From assembly GCA_947502765.1 (NCBI GenBank), contig CANNBA010000009.1, positions 1 to 64,000 on the forward strand: a stretch of DNA of 64,000 bases. Reading direction: 5' to 3'. Position 1 is the first letter of the stretch. Every line of letters starts with the position of its first letter. Both the position numbers and the translations under genes were made by a program. The notes below the pieces were generated by a model. That model saw nothing but the letters and a program-made list of their open reading frames with translations, searched no databases and was not told the origin of the DNA. This stretch comes from BACL11 sp945865535 (GTDB lineage: Bacteria; Bacteroidota; Bacteroidia; Flavobacteriales; BACL11). Positions 52,095-60,772 of the stretch are shown here, one piece after another.

Positions 52095-53294
52095 TTAACT
52101 ATTATTGTTGATGATGCTTAACTCCTTTCCAATCTTAGTAAAAGCCGCAATTGCTTTATCCAACTGTGCACGGTTATGCCCAGCAGATATTTGAACTCTA
52201 ATTCTTGCTTGCCCTTTAGCTACAACTGGAAAGAAAAATCCAATTACATAAATTCCTTCTTCTAGTAACTTATCTGCCATAATTTGTGAAAGCTTTGCAT
52301 CATATAACATTACGGGGACAATGGGATGGACTCCTTTTTTGATATCAAAGCCCGCCTCAGTCATTTTAGTTCTGAAGTATTTTGTGTTTTCTTCTAGTTT
52401 ATCTCTCAAATTTGAACTTTCGCTTAACAAGTCAATCACCTTAGTTGCAGCCCCTACAATTGCCGGAGCTAATGAATTAGAAAACAAATATGGTCGAGAT
52501 CTTTGGCGTAACATATCAATAATTTCTTTTTTTCCTGAAGTAAATCCTCCCATTGCCCCTCCCAATGCCTTTCCTAAAGTAGAGATAATAATATCCACTC
52601 TTCCCATAACTGCGCAATGCTCGTGTGTTCCCCTACCTGTTTTGCCAACAAAACCTGTAGAGTGGGAATCATCTACCATCACTATAGCATCATATTTTTC
52701 AGCTAAATCACAGATTTTATCTAATTGAGCTATAGTTCCATCCATAGAAAAAACGCCATCCGTAACTATAACTCTATTTCTGTGCTCTTGTGCTTTTATT
52801 AGCTGAAGCTCTAAATCTTCCATATTATTATTTGCATAAGGATAACGAGCTGCCTTACACAAACGAACTCCATCAATAATAGAAGCATGATTTAAAGAAT
52901 CCGAAATAATGGCGTCTTCTTGACCAAATAGAGGCTCAAATACACCACCATTAGCATCAAAAGCTGCTGCATATAATATGGTGTCCTCCATATCTAAAAA
53001 GTTGGAAATCTTTGCTTCTAAATTCATATGAATATCTTGAGTGCCACATATAAAACGCACAGATGACATCCCGTAACCATGCGTATCTAAAGCATCTTTT
53101 GCTGATTGAATCACATCAGGGTGGGAAGACAATCCTAAATAATTATTAGCGCAAAAATTCAACACCTCAGCTCCAGTACTTACTCGAATGCTTGCTCCTT
53201 GAGCAGTGGTAATTACTCTTTCTTTTTTAAAAAGACCAGCTTCTTTAATGGTTGCTAATTCATCCTGTATTTGTTGTTGAAATTTTCCTAGCAT
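52095..53294 (-). CDS. kbl: Glycine C-acetyltransferase (2-amino-3-ketobutyrate CoA ligase)
   Basis: About 399 residues from the ATG at 53294 (MLGKFQQQIQDELATIKEAG); the ORF extension to 53327 overlaps the promoter and is rejected. NYLGLSSHPDVI, DSLNHASIIDG, VDDSHSTGFVGKTGRGTHEH and STLGKALGGAMGG (PLP Lys) are the alpha-oxoamine synthase motifs. It cleaves 2-amino-3-oxobutyrate with CoA to glycine and acetyl-CoA in threonine breakdown. The paired threonine dehydrogenase gene is not in the window. Confidence 0.94.
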   Translation of the reverse strand: MLGKFQQQIQDELATIKEAGLFKKERVITTAQGASIRVSTGAEVLNFCANNYLGLSSHPDVIQSAKDALDTHGYGMSSVRFICGTQDIHMNLEAKISNFLDMEDTILYAAAFDANGGVFEPLFGQEDAIISDSLNHASIIDGVRLCKAARYPYANNNMEDLELQLIKAQEHRNRVIVTDGVFSMDGTIAQLDKICDLAEKYDAIVMVDDSHSTGFVGKTGRGTHEHCAVMGRVDIIISTLGKALGGAMGGFTSGKKEIIDMLRQRSRPYLFSNSLAPAIVGAATKVIDLLSESSNLRDKLEENTKYFRTKMTEAGFDIKKGVHPIVPVMLYDAKLSQIMADKLLEEGIYVIGFFFPVVAKGQARIRVQISAGHNRAQLDKAIAAFTKIGKELSIINNNS

Positions 53295-53314
53295 AAAATC
53301 ATTTTTTGGAAGAG

Positions 53315-53322
53315 CAAAAATA
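53315..53322 (-). promoter_or_regulatory. -7 element of the kbl promoter
   Basis: The minus strand reads TATTTTTG, 20 bases before the kbl ATG at 53294. Confidence 0.5.
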
Positions 53323-53331
53323 CACAAATAA

Positions 53332-53357
53332 AAAAAGGAGGTGTTTGCCTCCTTTTT
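53332..53357 (-). terminator. Terminator of gdhA
   Basis: AAAAAGGAGG (53332-53341) and CCTCCTTTTT (53348-53357) pair fully around a 6-base loop; on the minus strand it is followed by a T-run. It separates gdhA from kbl. Confidence 0.75.
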
Positions 53358-53378
53358 AAATGTACTATATACTATAAA

Positions 53379-54713
53379 TTATACTACTCCTTGATCTAGC
53401 ATAGCATCTGCAACTTTTACAAATCCTGCAATATTAGCTCCTTTTACATAATCAATATGATTTGCGTCTTTTCCGTATTTCACACAAGAGCTGTGAATAT
53501 CATTCATAATTTGCTTTAATTTTGCGTCTACTTCTTCTCTAGTCCAATTCATTCTAAGTGAATTTTGGCTCATTTCCAATCCTGAAGTTGCTACCCCGCC
53601 AGCATTAGAAGCCTTTCCTGGAGCAAATAAGATTTTTGCATTTTGAAAAACTGCAATTGCCTCTGGAGTAGATGGCATATTTGCCCCTTCTGCAACCAAC
53701 ATACATCCATTGGCTACCAATGTTTTTGCCTCTGCTTCATCAAGTTCATTTTGGGTTGCACAAGGTAAAGCGATATCACATTTAACGCCCCAAGGTCTTC
53801 CCTGATGGAATTCGCAACCATATTTATCGGCATACTCTTTAATCCTTCCTCTTCTTACGTTTTTAATATCCATTAAAAATGCTAATTTCTCGGCATCAAT
53901 TCCTTTTGAATCATAAATATATCCTGAAGAATCGGAAAGTGTAACTACTTTTGCTCCTAATTCTGTAGCTTTTTCACAGGCGTATTGAGCAACATTTCCA
54001 GATCCTGAAATTACCACTTTTTTACCTGAAAAAGAATTCCCTTTAACAGCCAACATATTTTGAGCAAAATATACAGTTCCATATCCTGTTGCCTCTGGTC
54101 TAATTAAAGATCCTCCCCAGCTCATTCCTTTACCAGTTAATACTCCAGTAAATTCGTTTCTTATTCTTTTATATTGTCCGAACATAAAGCCTATTTCTCT
54201 ACCGCCAACTCCTATATCTCCCGCAGGAACATCCGTGTTAGCCCCAATATGTTTACATAATTCTGTCATAAAAGATTGACAAAACTTCATTACTTCATTA
54301 TCCGATTTTCCTTTTGGATCAAAATCAGAACCTCCTTTACCCCCTCCCATTGGAAGTGTAGTAAGAGAATTTTTAAATACTTGCTCAAATCCTAAAAATT
54401 TAAGGATAGATAAGTTTACGGATGGATGAAATCTCAAACCTCCTTTATAAGGACCAATTGCAGAGTTAAACTCTACTCTATATCCTCTGTTTACTTTAGT
54501 TTTTCCACTATCGTCTAGCCATGGCACTCTGAACATTAAAACCCGTTCAGGCTCTACCATTCTCTCTAGTAACATTTTATTATTGTATTTTGGAGCTCCT
54601 TCCATAAAAGGAATAACCGCTTCCGCTACCTCTTCTACTGCTTGTAAAAATTCTTTTTCATTTGGGTTACTTGCGATTACCCCCTTCATAAAATCATGGA
54701 TTTTTTGTCCCAT
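53379..54713 (-). CDS. gdhA: Glutamate dehydrogenase, NADP-type
   Basis: 444 residues, the small hexameric class. RVPWLDDSGKTKVNRGYRVEFNSAIGPYKGGLRFH (key parts GYRVEFNSAIGPYKGG) and LPMGGGKGGSDFDPKG (substrate Lys), PAGDIGVGGREIGFMFGQYK, then the Rossmann strand VVISGSGNVAQYACEKA and SDSSGYIYD. The NADP preference is inferred from similarity to E. coli GdhA. It links ammonium assimilation to 2-oxoglutarate, the likely KorAB substrate. Preceded by a TACATTTG element. Confidence 0.95.
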   Translation of the reverse strand: MGQKIHDFMKGVIASNPNEKEFLQAVEEVAEAVIPFMEGAPKYNNKMLLERMVEPERVLMFRVPWLDDSGKTKVNRGYRVEFNSAIGPYKGGLRFHPSVNLSILKFLGFEQVFKNSLTTLPMGGGKGGSDFDPKGKSDNEVMKFCQSFMTELCKHIGANTDVPAGDIGVGGREIGFMFGQYKRIRNEFTGVLTGKGMSWGGSLIRPEATGYGTVYFAQNMLAVKGNSFSGKKVVISGSGNVAQYACEKATELGAKVVTLSDSSGYIYDSKGIDAEKLAFLMDIKNVRRGRIKEYADKYGCEFHQGRPWGVKCDIALPCATQNELDEAEAKTLVANGCMLVAEGANMPSTPEAIAVFQNAKILFAPGKASNAGGVATSGLEMSQNSLRMNWTREEVDAKLKQIMNDIHSSCVKYGKDANHIDYVKGANIAGFVKVADAMLDQGVV

Positions 54714-54753
54714 CTTTTTTTATTTTTATTAATATTTTAGTTGAAAATTTTGG

Positions 54754-54761
54754 CAAATGTA
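54754..54761 (-). promoter_or_regulatory. -7 element of the gdhA promoter
   Basis: The minus strand reads TACATTTG, 41 bases before the ATG at 54713; a TTTG occurs 17 bases further upstream (54782-54779), overlapping the dprA stop. Confidence 0.5.
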
Positions 54762-54777
54762 TATTATTTTTTTAATT

Positions 54778-55881
54778 TCAAAATATGCACTTCTTATATA
54801 TTTTACCTGGCAATGAAATTATAAGACCATTAAATTCGGCTTGCAAAAGTTCATTTGCCACTTTTGAAAATCCCCATTGCAAATGCTCAGCAATGGCGTC
54901 AATATGCATTTCTTTTTCTGATAATAACTCCATTATGGCTTGTTCATTTTTAGTTAAATCCGTAAATAATTGTTGCTGTATTTCTTTTGATTCTAAATCC
55001 CAATTCATAGCTTTTACTATATCTTCAGCGCTTTCAAGTAATATGGCTTGTTGGGTTTTTATTAAATAATTACATCCTTTTGAGCCAACTTGTGATGGAA
55101 AGCCCGGAACTGCAAAAACTTCTCTATCGTAAGAATTTGCAATATCGGCAGTAATTAAAGATCCTCCTTTTGTAGGGCTTTCTATCACAATAGTTAGCTG
55201 CGAAAGACCAGCAACAATCCTGTTTCTCTTAACAAAATTTTGCTGGATTGAAGTTGTTCCGCTTAAAAACTCGGTAAGTAAACAGCTATTAGCTGTTATC
55301 TGATTTGCATATTTAGTGTGTGTATCAGGATAAACTCTATCTAATCCATGAGCAAAAACTGCAATAGTTTTAAGTCCATATTTTAAAGCCGCTTTATGAG
55401 CTTCAATATCAATACCATAGGCTAATCCACTTACAATTACAGGATTATATGGAGCTAATCCTTTTATCAAAACATCCGTAAATTGTTTGGCGAAATTTGA
55501 AGCTTTTCTGGTGCCAACAATGCTTATAAATTTATCATTTCCCCAATCAATATCTCCTTTATAAAACAGATTTAAAGGGGAATCAATACATTGTTTTAGT
55601 CTAAAAGGATAATTTTTATCTCCATAGAAAAAATGCTGAATATTCCCTTTACTAATAAATTGTAACTCGAATTCAGCTCTTTTTAGAACATCAGCATTTA
55701 GTATAGCGTCAATCAACACTTTTCCAATACCATCAATTTTTTCTAGAGAGTTTTTATTGGCCTTAAATATTGCTTTTGCGCTGCCAAAATGAGCAAATAA
55801 TTTCTTTCCTACAATATCTCCAACCCCATTAATTAATGAGAGTCCGATTTGATATTTCTTTTCGTCTTCCTGTGGTGTCAT
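54778..55881 (-). CDS. dprA: DNA-processing protein DprA
   Basis: 367 residues. An N-terminal helix-hairpin-helix pair (SLINGVGDIVGKKLFAHFGS, LEKIDGIGKVL) precedes the Rossmann domain with SIVGTRKASNFAKQ, VSGLAYGIDIEAHKAALKYG, AVFAHGLDRVYP, FVKRNRIVAGLS and ESPTKGGSLITADIA; a winged-helix end (LSEKEMHIDAIAEHLQWGFS) closes it. It loads RecA on incoming single strands during natural transformation, which is relevant to the two recombination-like scars in this window. Start faces the TonB receptor gene 38 bases away. Confidence 0.93.
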   Translation of the reverse strand: MTPQEDEKKYQIGLSLINGVGDIVGKKLFAHFGSAKAIFKANKNSLEKIDGIGKVLIDAILNADVLKRAEFELQFISKGNIQHFFYGDKNYPFRLKQCIDSPLNLFYKGDIDWGNDKFISIVGTRKASNFAKQFTDVLIKGLAPYNPVIVSGLAYGIDIEAHKAALKYGLKTIAVFAHGLDRVYPDTHTKYANQITANSCLLTEFLSGTTSIQQNFVKRNRIVAGLSQLTIVIESPTKGGSLITADIANSYDREVFAVPGFPSQVGSKGCNYLIKTQQAILLESAEDIVKAMNWDLESKEIQQQLFTDLTKNEQAIMELLSEKEMHIDAIAEHLQWGFSKVANELLQAEFNGLIISLPGKIYKKCIF

Positions 55882-55890
55882 TCAAATTTT

Positions 55891-55898
55891 TATCTTTG
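55891..55898 (+). promoter_or_regulatory. -7 element of the TonB-receptor promoter
   Basis: TATCTTTG matches TAnnTTTG, 21 bases before the ATG at 55920. Confidence 0.55.
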
Positions 55899-55919
55899 TG
55901 AAAATAATTCAGTAAATAT

Positions 55920-58349
55920 ATGAGAAAGATTTGCACATTATTGATGATTGGCATGCTATTTTTTGAAGCTGCAAAGGCACAAAAAATAAGCGGTACAATA
56001 ACGGATGCTACCACCAAAGAAGCATTAATTGGAGTAAATATAGTTTTAACTAATGGAGGAGGAACTTCTACTGACATTGATGGGAAATACTTATTGCAAA
56101 TTGCAGAAGGAGAGCAAAAAATAAGCTTTAAATATATTGGATATGAAAATATTGTAAAAACAATAACTGTGCAAAAAAATGAAAGCAAAACTCTTAATAT
56201 TGCGCTATCCCCATCAACCAAACAGTTAGGTACTGTTGTAGTATCGGCAGGTAGGTTTGAGCAAAAAATTGAGGAAATTACCGTATCCATGGAAGTAATC
56301 AAACCATCATTAATTGAAAATAAAAATACTACTGACATCCAAACAGTTATGGATCAAATTCCAGGAGTAAATATTACTGACGGACAAGCTAATATTAGAG
56401 GGGGTAGCGGCTGGAGTTATGGTGCAGGCACAAGAGTACTGGTTATGGTTGATGATATGCCACTTATTTCTGGAGATGCAGGCCAAGTACAGTGGAAACT
56501 GATTGCTACTGAAAACATCAATCAAGTGGAAGTAATTAAGGGGGCTGCTTCAGCTCTTTATGGCTCCTCTGCATTAAATGGGATTATAAATATCCGTACT
56601 GCTTTCCCAAGTCAAAAAGATATTGATAAAAATGAACTTCCTGGATTTACAAAAGTAAATATGCATTTTGGACTAATTGATAAGCCGCAAAGAGAGGTTT
56701 TAAATTGGAATGGAGACAAAAGAAGAGCTTTTAAAGGCATTGAATTTTTACAATCCATGAAGCTAAATAATCTAGACTTATCATTAGGAGGGAATATCTT
56801 TAAAGATGATGGTTTTAGAAAGGGTGAAATAACAGATCGAAAAAGATTTAATATAAATTCTACTTATAAAAGTAAAAAAATTGAAGGCTTATCCTATGGG
56901 GTAAATGGAAATTTCTTATTTCAAACAACAGGATCTGCAATAGTTTGGGATGGGTACGATAGGGCTTACATTCCCCTTAATAATGAGATAACAAATACTA
57001 ATGGCGATACTTATAATGTTGATCCATTTGTCACTTATTTAACTGGAAACAATAGGCATTCATTAAGAACAAGATATTTAAAAGTTGTAAATGATAACAG
57101 CACTAAAGGTCAAGATGATGGGCAGGATAACGAATCTGAAACCTATTATACTGACTACCAATGGCAGAAAAATATTGAGGCCTATAATTTACGAATTACA
57201 ACAGGAACAACTAACGAGATGGTGTATGCTCGTTCAGATATATTTCAGGGAAATAACACCCGAGAAAACCATTCACTATATACTCAAGTGGATAAAAAAA
57301 TGGGACGAGTAAATTTATCTTTTGGAGCAAGATATGAAAACTTTAAAATTAGTTCAGAGAAAAAATATCTGATTGATGGAGACTCTTTAAAAAGTTTTTC
57401 GGCAGGGAAACCTGTTTTTAGAACTGGAATAAATTACCAAGCTGCAGAAGCTACATATTTAAGGGCTTCTTGGGGGCAAGGTTATAGATTTCCATCAATG
57501 GCTGAGCTATTTATCTCTACCAATCAAGCAGGAATTGAAATATATCCAAACCCTGAACTAAAACCTGAAAGTGGTTGGAGTTCAGAACTTGGCATTAAAC
57601 AAGGAGTAAAAGTTGGAAACTGGATGGGGTACTTAGATCTTGCGGGATTCTTAATGCAATATGATGATATGATGGAATTTTCGTTTGGTAAATTTGCTGC
57701 AAATCAGCCCGATCCTTCAGACCCTTCTGGTTTTGGTTCTTTAAATTTTTATGGTCTAGGCTTTAAGTCTATAAATGTAGGAAAAACACAAATTTCTGGA
57801 ATTGAAGTAACTATAACGGGTCAAGGTAAAATTAACAATGCATTAGCAATAAATCTACTTGCAGGATACACCTACATGCAGCCAATTTCATTGAGCCCTG
57901 ATGAAGTTTATGAAGTGCTTGATGAGCCAATGTATCTTAATGGTGGTGCTACTATTATTGATAGCTTAACTTATAGTAATAGTAGTTCAGACCCTTCTAT
58001 ACTTAAATATCGCTATACTCATATTGCTAAAACAGATGTTGAAATAATTTACAAAAAAACATCTATTGGAGGGAGTTTGCGATATAATGATTTTATGAAA
58101 AATATTGACAAAGTATTTACAGAAGAACTTATTGGTGGTGACAATGGCCTAATTCCTGGAATAAACAAATCAAGAGAACAATATAAAAATGGAGATTTTA
58201 TTATTGATGCAAGATTGGGCTATCAATTCAATGATATGCTACGACTTGGTTTTGTTGTAAATAATCTGCTGAATAGGGAATACACGACACGACCAGCTAC
58301 AATGATGGCACCAAGAACTTTTGCTTTTCAATTAGCGCTTAAAATATAG
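55920..58349 (+). CDS. TonB-dependent receptor with carboxypeptidase-like N-terminal domain
   Basis: 809 residues. Signal peptide MRKICTLLMIGMLFFEAAKAQ, then a CarboxypepD_reg-like domain (KISGTITDATTKEALIGVNI, DGKYLLQIAEG, ISFKYIGYENIVKTITV), a plug (about 110-230, with QIPGVNITDGQANIRGGSG and IEVIKGAASALYGSSALNG-type EVIKGAASALYGSSALNGII) and a 22-strand barrel ending TRPATMMAPRTFAFQLALKI. The substrate is unknown; no SusD partner is adjacent, so an iron or cobalamin/cation role is as likely as glycan. kdsB follows after one base. Confidence 0.92.
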   Translation: MRKICTLLMIGMLFFEAAKAQKISGTITDATTKEALIGVNIVLTNGGGTSTDIDGKYLLQIAEGEQKISFKYIGYENIVKTITVQKNESKTLNIALSPSTKQLGTVVVSAGRFEQKIEEITVSMEVIKPSLIENKNTTDIQTVMDQIPGVNITDGQANIRGGSGWSYGAGTRVLVMVDDMPLISGDAGQVQWKLIATENINQVEVIKGAASALYGSSALNGIINIRTAFPSQKDIDKNELPGFTKVNMHFGLIDKPQREVLNWNGDKRRAFKGIEFLQSMKLNNLDLSLGGNIFKDDGFRKGEITDRKRFNINSTYKSKKIEGLSYGVNGNFLFQTTGSAIVWDGYDRAYIPLNNEITNTNGDTYNVDPFVTYLTGNNRHSLRTRYLKVVNDNSTKGQDDGQDNESETYYTDYQWQKNIEAYNLRITTGTTNEMVYARSDIFQGNNTRENHSLYTQVDKKMGRVNLSFGARYENFKISSEKKYLIDGDSLKSFSAGKPVFRTGINYQAAEATYLRASWGQGYRFPSMAELFISTNQAGIEIYPNPELKPESGWSSELGIKQGVKVGNWMGYLDLAGFLMQYDDMMEFSFGKFAANQPDPSDPSGFGSLNFYGLGFKSINVGKTQISGIEVTITGQGKINNALAINLLAGYTYMQPISLSPDEVYEVLDEPMYLNGGATIIDSLTYSNSSSDPSILKYRYTHIAKTDVEIIYKKTSIGGSLRYNDFMKNIDKVFTEELIGGDNGLIPGINKSREQYKNGDFIIDARLGYQFNDMLRLGFVVNNLLNREYTTRPATMMAPRTFAFQLALKI

Positions 58350-58350
58350 C

Positions 58351-59064
58351 ATGAAAGTAATTGGGATTATCCCTAGTAGATACAGCTCAACAAGATTTCC
58401 AGGCAAACCATTAGTAGATATTCTTGGCAAAAGCATGATTCAAAGAGTATATGAACAATCCAAAAAATGTGCTTCACTTACAGATGTAATAGTCGCTACT
58501 GATGACAGCAGAATTTACAATCATGTTTTAGGCTTTGGAGGGAAAGCTGAAATGACATCCAAAAGACATAAAACAGGAACAGAAAGGTGCAATGAAGTGG
58601 CTCAAAATTTACATACTCCATTTGATGTTATTGTAAATATTCAAGGTGATGAACCACTGATAAATCCTTTACAAATAAATGAAATAATTCAACTTTTTGA
58701 TGATCCAAAAACACAAATAGGAACACTGGCAAAAAAGATTGATGATACAGCAACTCTTGAGGATGAAAACACTCCAAAAGCCATTTTTGATACACAAGGA
58801 AATGCTCTAAATTTTTCCAGAAAAATTTCAAATATAGCCACTGAATTCACATATTATAAACATATCGGAATTTATGCTTATAAAAAAGATGTCTTAGAGA
58901 AAATATGCCAATTACAAGAAAGTACTAATGAAAAAAAAGAACGCTTAGAACAGTTAAGATGGCTTGATAATAACTATACCATTAAGGTAGGGATTACCAA
59001 TTTTCAGACACTTTCGGTTGACACCCCTGAAGATATTGAAAAAATTAAAGTTCAAATGAGATAA
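58351..59064 (+). CDS. kdsB: 3-deoxy-manno-octulosonate (KDO) cytidylyltransferase
   Basis: 237 residues. IIPSRYSSTRFPGKPLVDI is the nucleotide-binding start, VATDDSRIYNHV, TSKRHKTGTERCNEVA and VNIQGDEPLINP the KdsB core, and YKHIGIYAYKKDVL the Kdo side. It activates Kdo for lipid A core assembly. It is one base after the TonB receptor stop, so probably read from the same promoter. Confidence 0.94.
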   Translation: MKVIGIIPSRYSSTRFPGKPLVDILGKSMIQRVYEQSKKCASLTDVIVATDDSRIYNHVLGFGGKAEMTSKRHKTGTERCNEVAQNLHTPFDVIVNIQGDEPLINPLQINEIIQLFDDPKTQIGTLAKKIDDTATLEDENTPKAIFDTQGNALNFSRKISNIATEFTYYKHIGIYAYKKDVLEKICQLQESTNEKKERLEQLRWLDNNYTIKVGITNFQTLSVDTPEDIEKIKVQMR

Positions 59065-59082
59065 AATGTTTAATTTCGCACT

Positions 59083-60063
59083 ATGAATAAATCCGTTGCA
59101 CATTATATTTCTGAATTACTTTTTTTACACGATTGCGTAATTGTACCAGAATTTGGTGGTTTTGTAGGAAACAAAAAATCAGCTCAATTAAATAAAACTA
59201 CTGGAACATTAACGCCTCCATCAAAACAAATTTTATTCAATACAAATCTTAAAATAAATGATGGTTTATTGATTACACATATTGCAAATAAAGAAGGGAT
59301 TCCACAAAAAATTGCAAAACAAAATGTGGAGCTATTTTCAAATGAGAACAATACCAAACTATCTGCTTCAAAAGTATTAAGACTAGAAAATATTGGTTTA
59401 TTCACAGCAGGAAAAGAAGGGAACATTATCTTTTTACAAGATAGTTCAACAAATTACAGTTTAGACGCTTTTGGCATGAAGCCAACTTACAACAAAACCA
59501 TTGTAAGAAAAACTGAAACTGAGAAACAAGTAGAGGCAACAGTACAAACAATAAGAACTACAAGCAGAAATCCTAAGGCATTATTTCGGGCTGCAGCAGT
59601 CATTATTCCATTAGTTGCACTTTCGTATTTAAGCATCTCTCAACAAGACAGAATCAATAGTATTTATAGCCAAATGGCAACACTGAATCCATTTGCCTCA
59701 ACTGAAATAGTTGAAGAAGTTATAAAATCTGATGCTGAAAAAACAGTAGAAATTGAAGTAATGAATACTCCAATAACTAACATTATTGAAGAACTATTAG
59801 TCATTAAAATACCTGAAGCAGAAGTATTTTCAGTCATTACGCCTGAGAAAACGCATTTCTTAATTGTCGGAGCTTTTGCAGATCAAAAGAATGCAAATAA
59901 TATGCTTAACACGCTTTACAATAGTAACAATAGTCCTGAAATTTTAGAAGGTGAGGGTCTTATAAAAGTGAGTTACGATTCTTTTTACAATAAAGAAGAT
60001 GCTGAATTTGCTTTAAAGGAAATCAAGCAAGAAATTCCTGAAGCTTGGTTACTTACTAAATAA
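59083..60063 (+). CDS. HU-like and SPOR domain protein
   Basis: 326 residues. The N-terminal 125 residues (ISELLFLHDCVIVPEFGGFV, KQILFNTNLKINDGLLITHI, ENIGLFTAGKEGNIIFLQD) form the HU-CCDC81 repeats of the Bacteroidota SPOR protein family. A membrane helix follows at about 168-185 (LFRAAAVIIPLVALSYLSI), then a linker and a C-terminal SPOR domain (about 255-326, HFLIVGAFADQKNANNMLNTL) that binds denuded peptidoglycan at division sites. The cytoplasmic HU part could bind DNA. Role unknown. Confidence 0.88.
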   Translation: MNKSVAHYISELLFLHDCVIVPEFGGFVGNKKSAQLNKTTGTLTPPSKQILFNTNLKINDGLLITHIANKEGIPQKIAKQNVELFSNENNTKLSASKVLRLENIGLFTAGKEGNIIFLQDSSTNYSLDAFGMKPTYNKTIVRKTETEKQVEATVQTIRTTSRNPKALFRAAAVIIPLVALSYLSISQQDRINSIYSQMATLNPFASTEIVEEVIKSDAEKTVEIEVMNTPITNIIEELLVIKIPEAEVFSVITPEKTHFLIVGAFADQKNANNMLNTLYNSNNSPEILEGEGLIKVSYDSFYNKEDAEFALKEIKQEIPEAWLLTK

Positions 60064-60066
60064 AAT

Positions 60067-60576
60067 ATGATCGCAAAAACGCCAAGCCAATCAAGAGCAA
60101 TTTTAACAGAAATTGTTTTGCCAAATGATACCAATAACTTAAACAATTTGATGGGGGGACGCTTATTACATTGGATGGATATTGCGGCTGCTATCACGGC
60201 TCACAGGCATTGCAATCGAACTTGTGTAACGGCTTCTGTCAACAATGTTTCTTTCGAGCATCCCATCCCAAAAGGAAGTATTGTAACCCTTGAAGCAAAT
60301 ATTTCTAGAGCTTTTTCTTCATCTATGGAAATATTTATTGACGTATGGACTGAAGATACCTTGTCGGGCAATAAAACAAAATGCAATGAAGCGATTTATA
60401 CTTTTGTAGCTGTTGATGCTATGGGAAAACCAGCAAAAGTTTCGGAGGTAAAACCAGAAACAGAATTAGAAAAGAAACGCTTTGATGGGGCGCTTAGAAG
60501 AAGACAACTTTCTCTTATATTAGCAGGTAAACTAAAAGCCAGTGAAGCTTCAGAGTTAAAAGCTTTATTCGTTTAA
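60067..60576 (+). CDS. Acyl-CoA thioesterase (hotdog, YciA/BACH-like)
   Basis: 169 residues. NNLNNLMGGRLLHWMDIAAAI has the catalytic Asp and Gly region of the double-hotdog helix, TASVNNVSFEHPIPKGSIVTLEANI and VDVWTEDTLSGNK the sheet. It hydrolyses acyl-CoA thioesters and is commonly single-domain in Bacteroidota. Three bases after the SPOR gene. The region just downstream (60577-60656) is gene-free and changes in composition toward the imported GT9 segment. Confidence 0.88.
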   Translation: MIAKTPSQSRAILTEIVLPNDTNNLNNLMGGRLLHWMDIAAAITAHRHCNRTCVTASVNNVSFEHPIPKGSIVTLEANISRAFSSSMEIFIDVWTEDTLSGNKTKCNEAIYTFVAVDAMGKPAKVSEVKPETELEKKRFDGALRRRQLSLILAGKLKASEASELKALFV

Positions 60577-60656
60577 AAATAAATTTTCACACGTCCAGAG
60601 AAATTGAGCATTACCAGAATGACGTTCCTAACCGCATGATGAATAAGAAAGCTTAA

Positions 60657-60764
60657 TTAGTCGAGCTTCCATCCTCTAAGCTGAGACTGAAAGTATTTTT
60701 TCATAATTATGTTTACCACTAAAAAAATGCAGAGGCCATATATCAGCAATTTATTATGGGACAT
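60657..60764 (-). CDS. Possible 35-residue membrane protein beside the imported GT9 gene
   Basis: Starts 8 bases after the GT9 stop, MSHNKLLIYGLCIFLVVNII with one membrane helix (about 5-21), then MKKYFQSQLRGWKLD and a stop. Its position and composition tie it to the higher-GC GT9 segment. It is too short for standard gene calling. No family recognised; it could be a chance ORF, but the tight spacing and hydrophobic helix followed by a basic tail are suggestive. Confidence 0.4.
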   Translation of the reverse strand: MSHNKLLIYGLCIFLVVNIIMKKYFQSQLRGWKLD

Positions 60765-60772
60765 AATAAAGA

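Noticed and set aside
60590..60656. CAGAATGACG-like string and nearby bases resembling an intergenic palindromic element
   Set aside because: Only one copy of a common short string is visible, with no inverted partner; I cannot support a repeat family.
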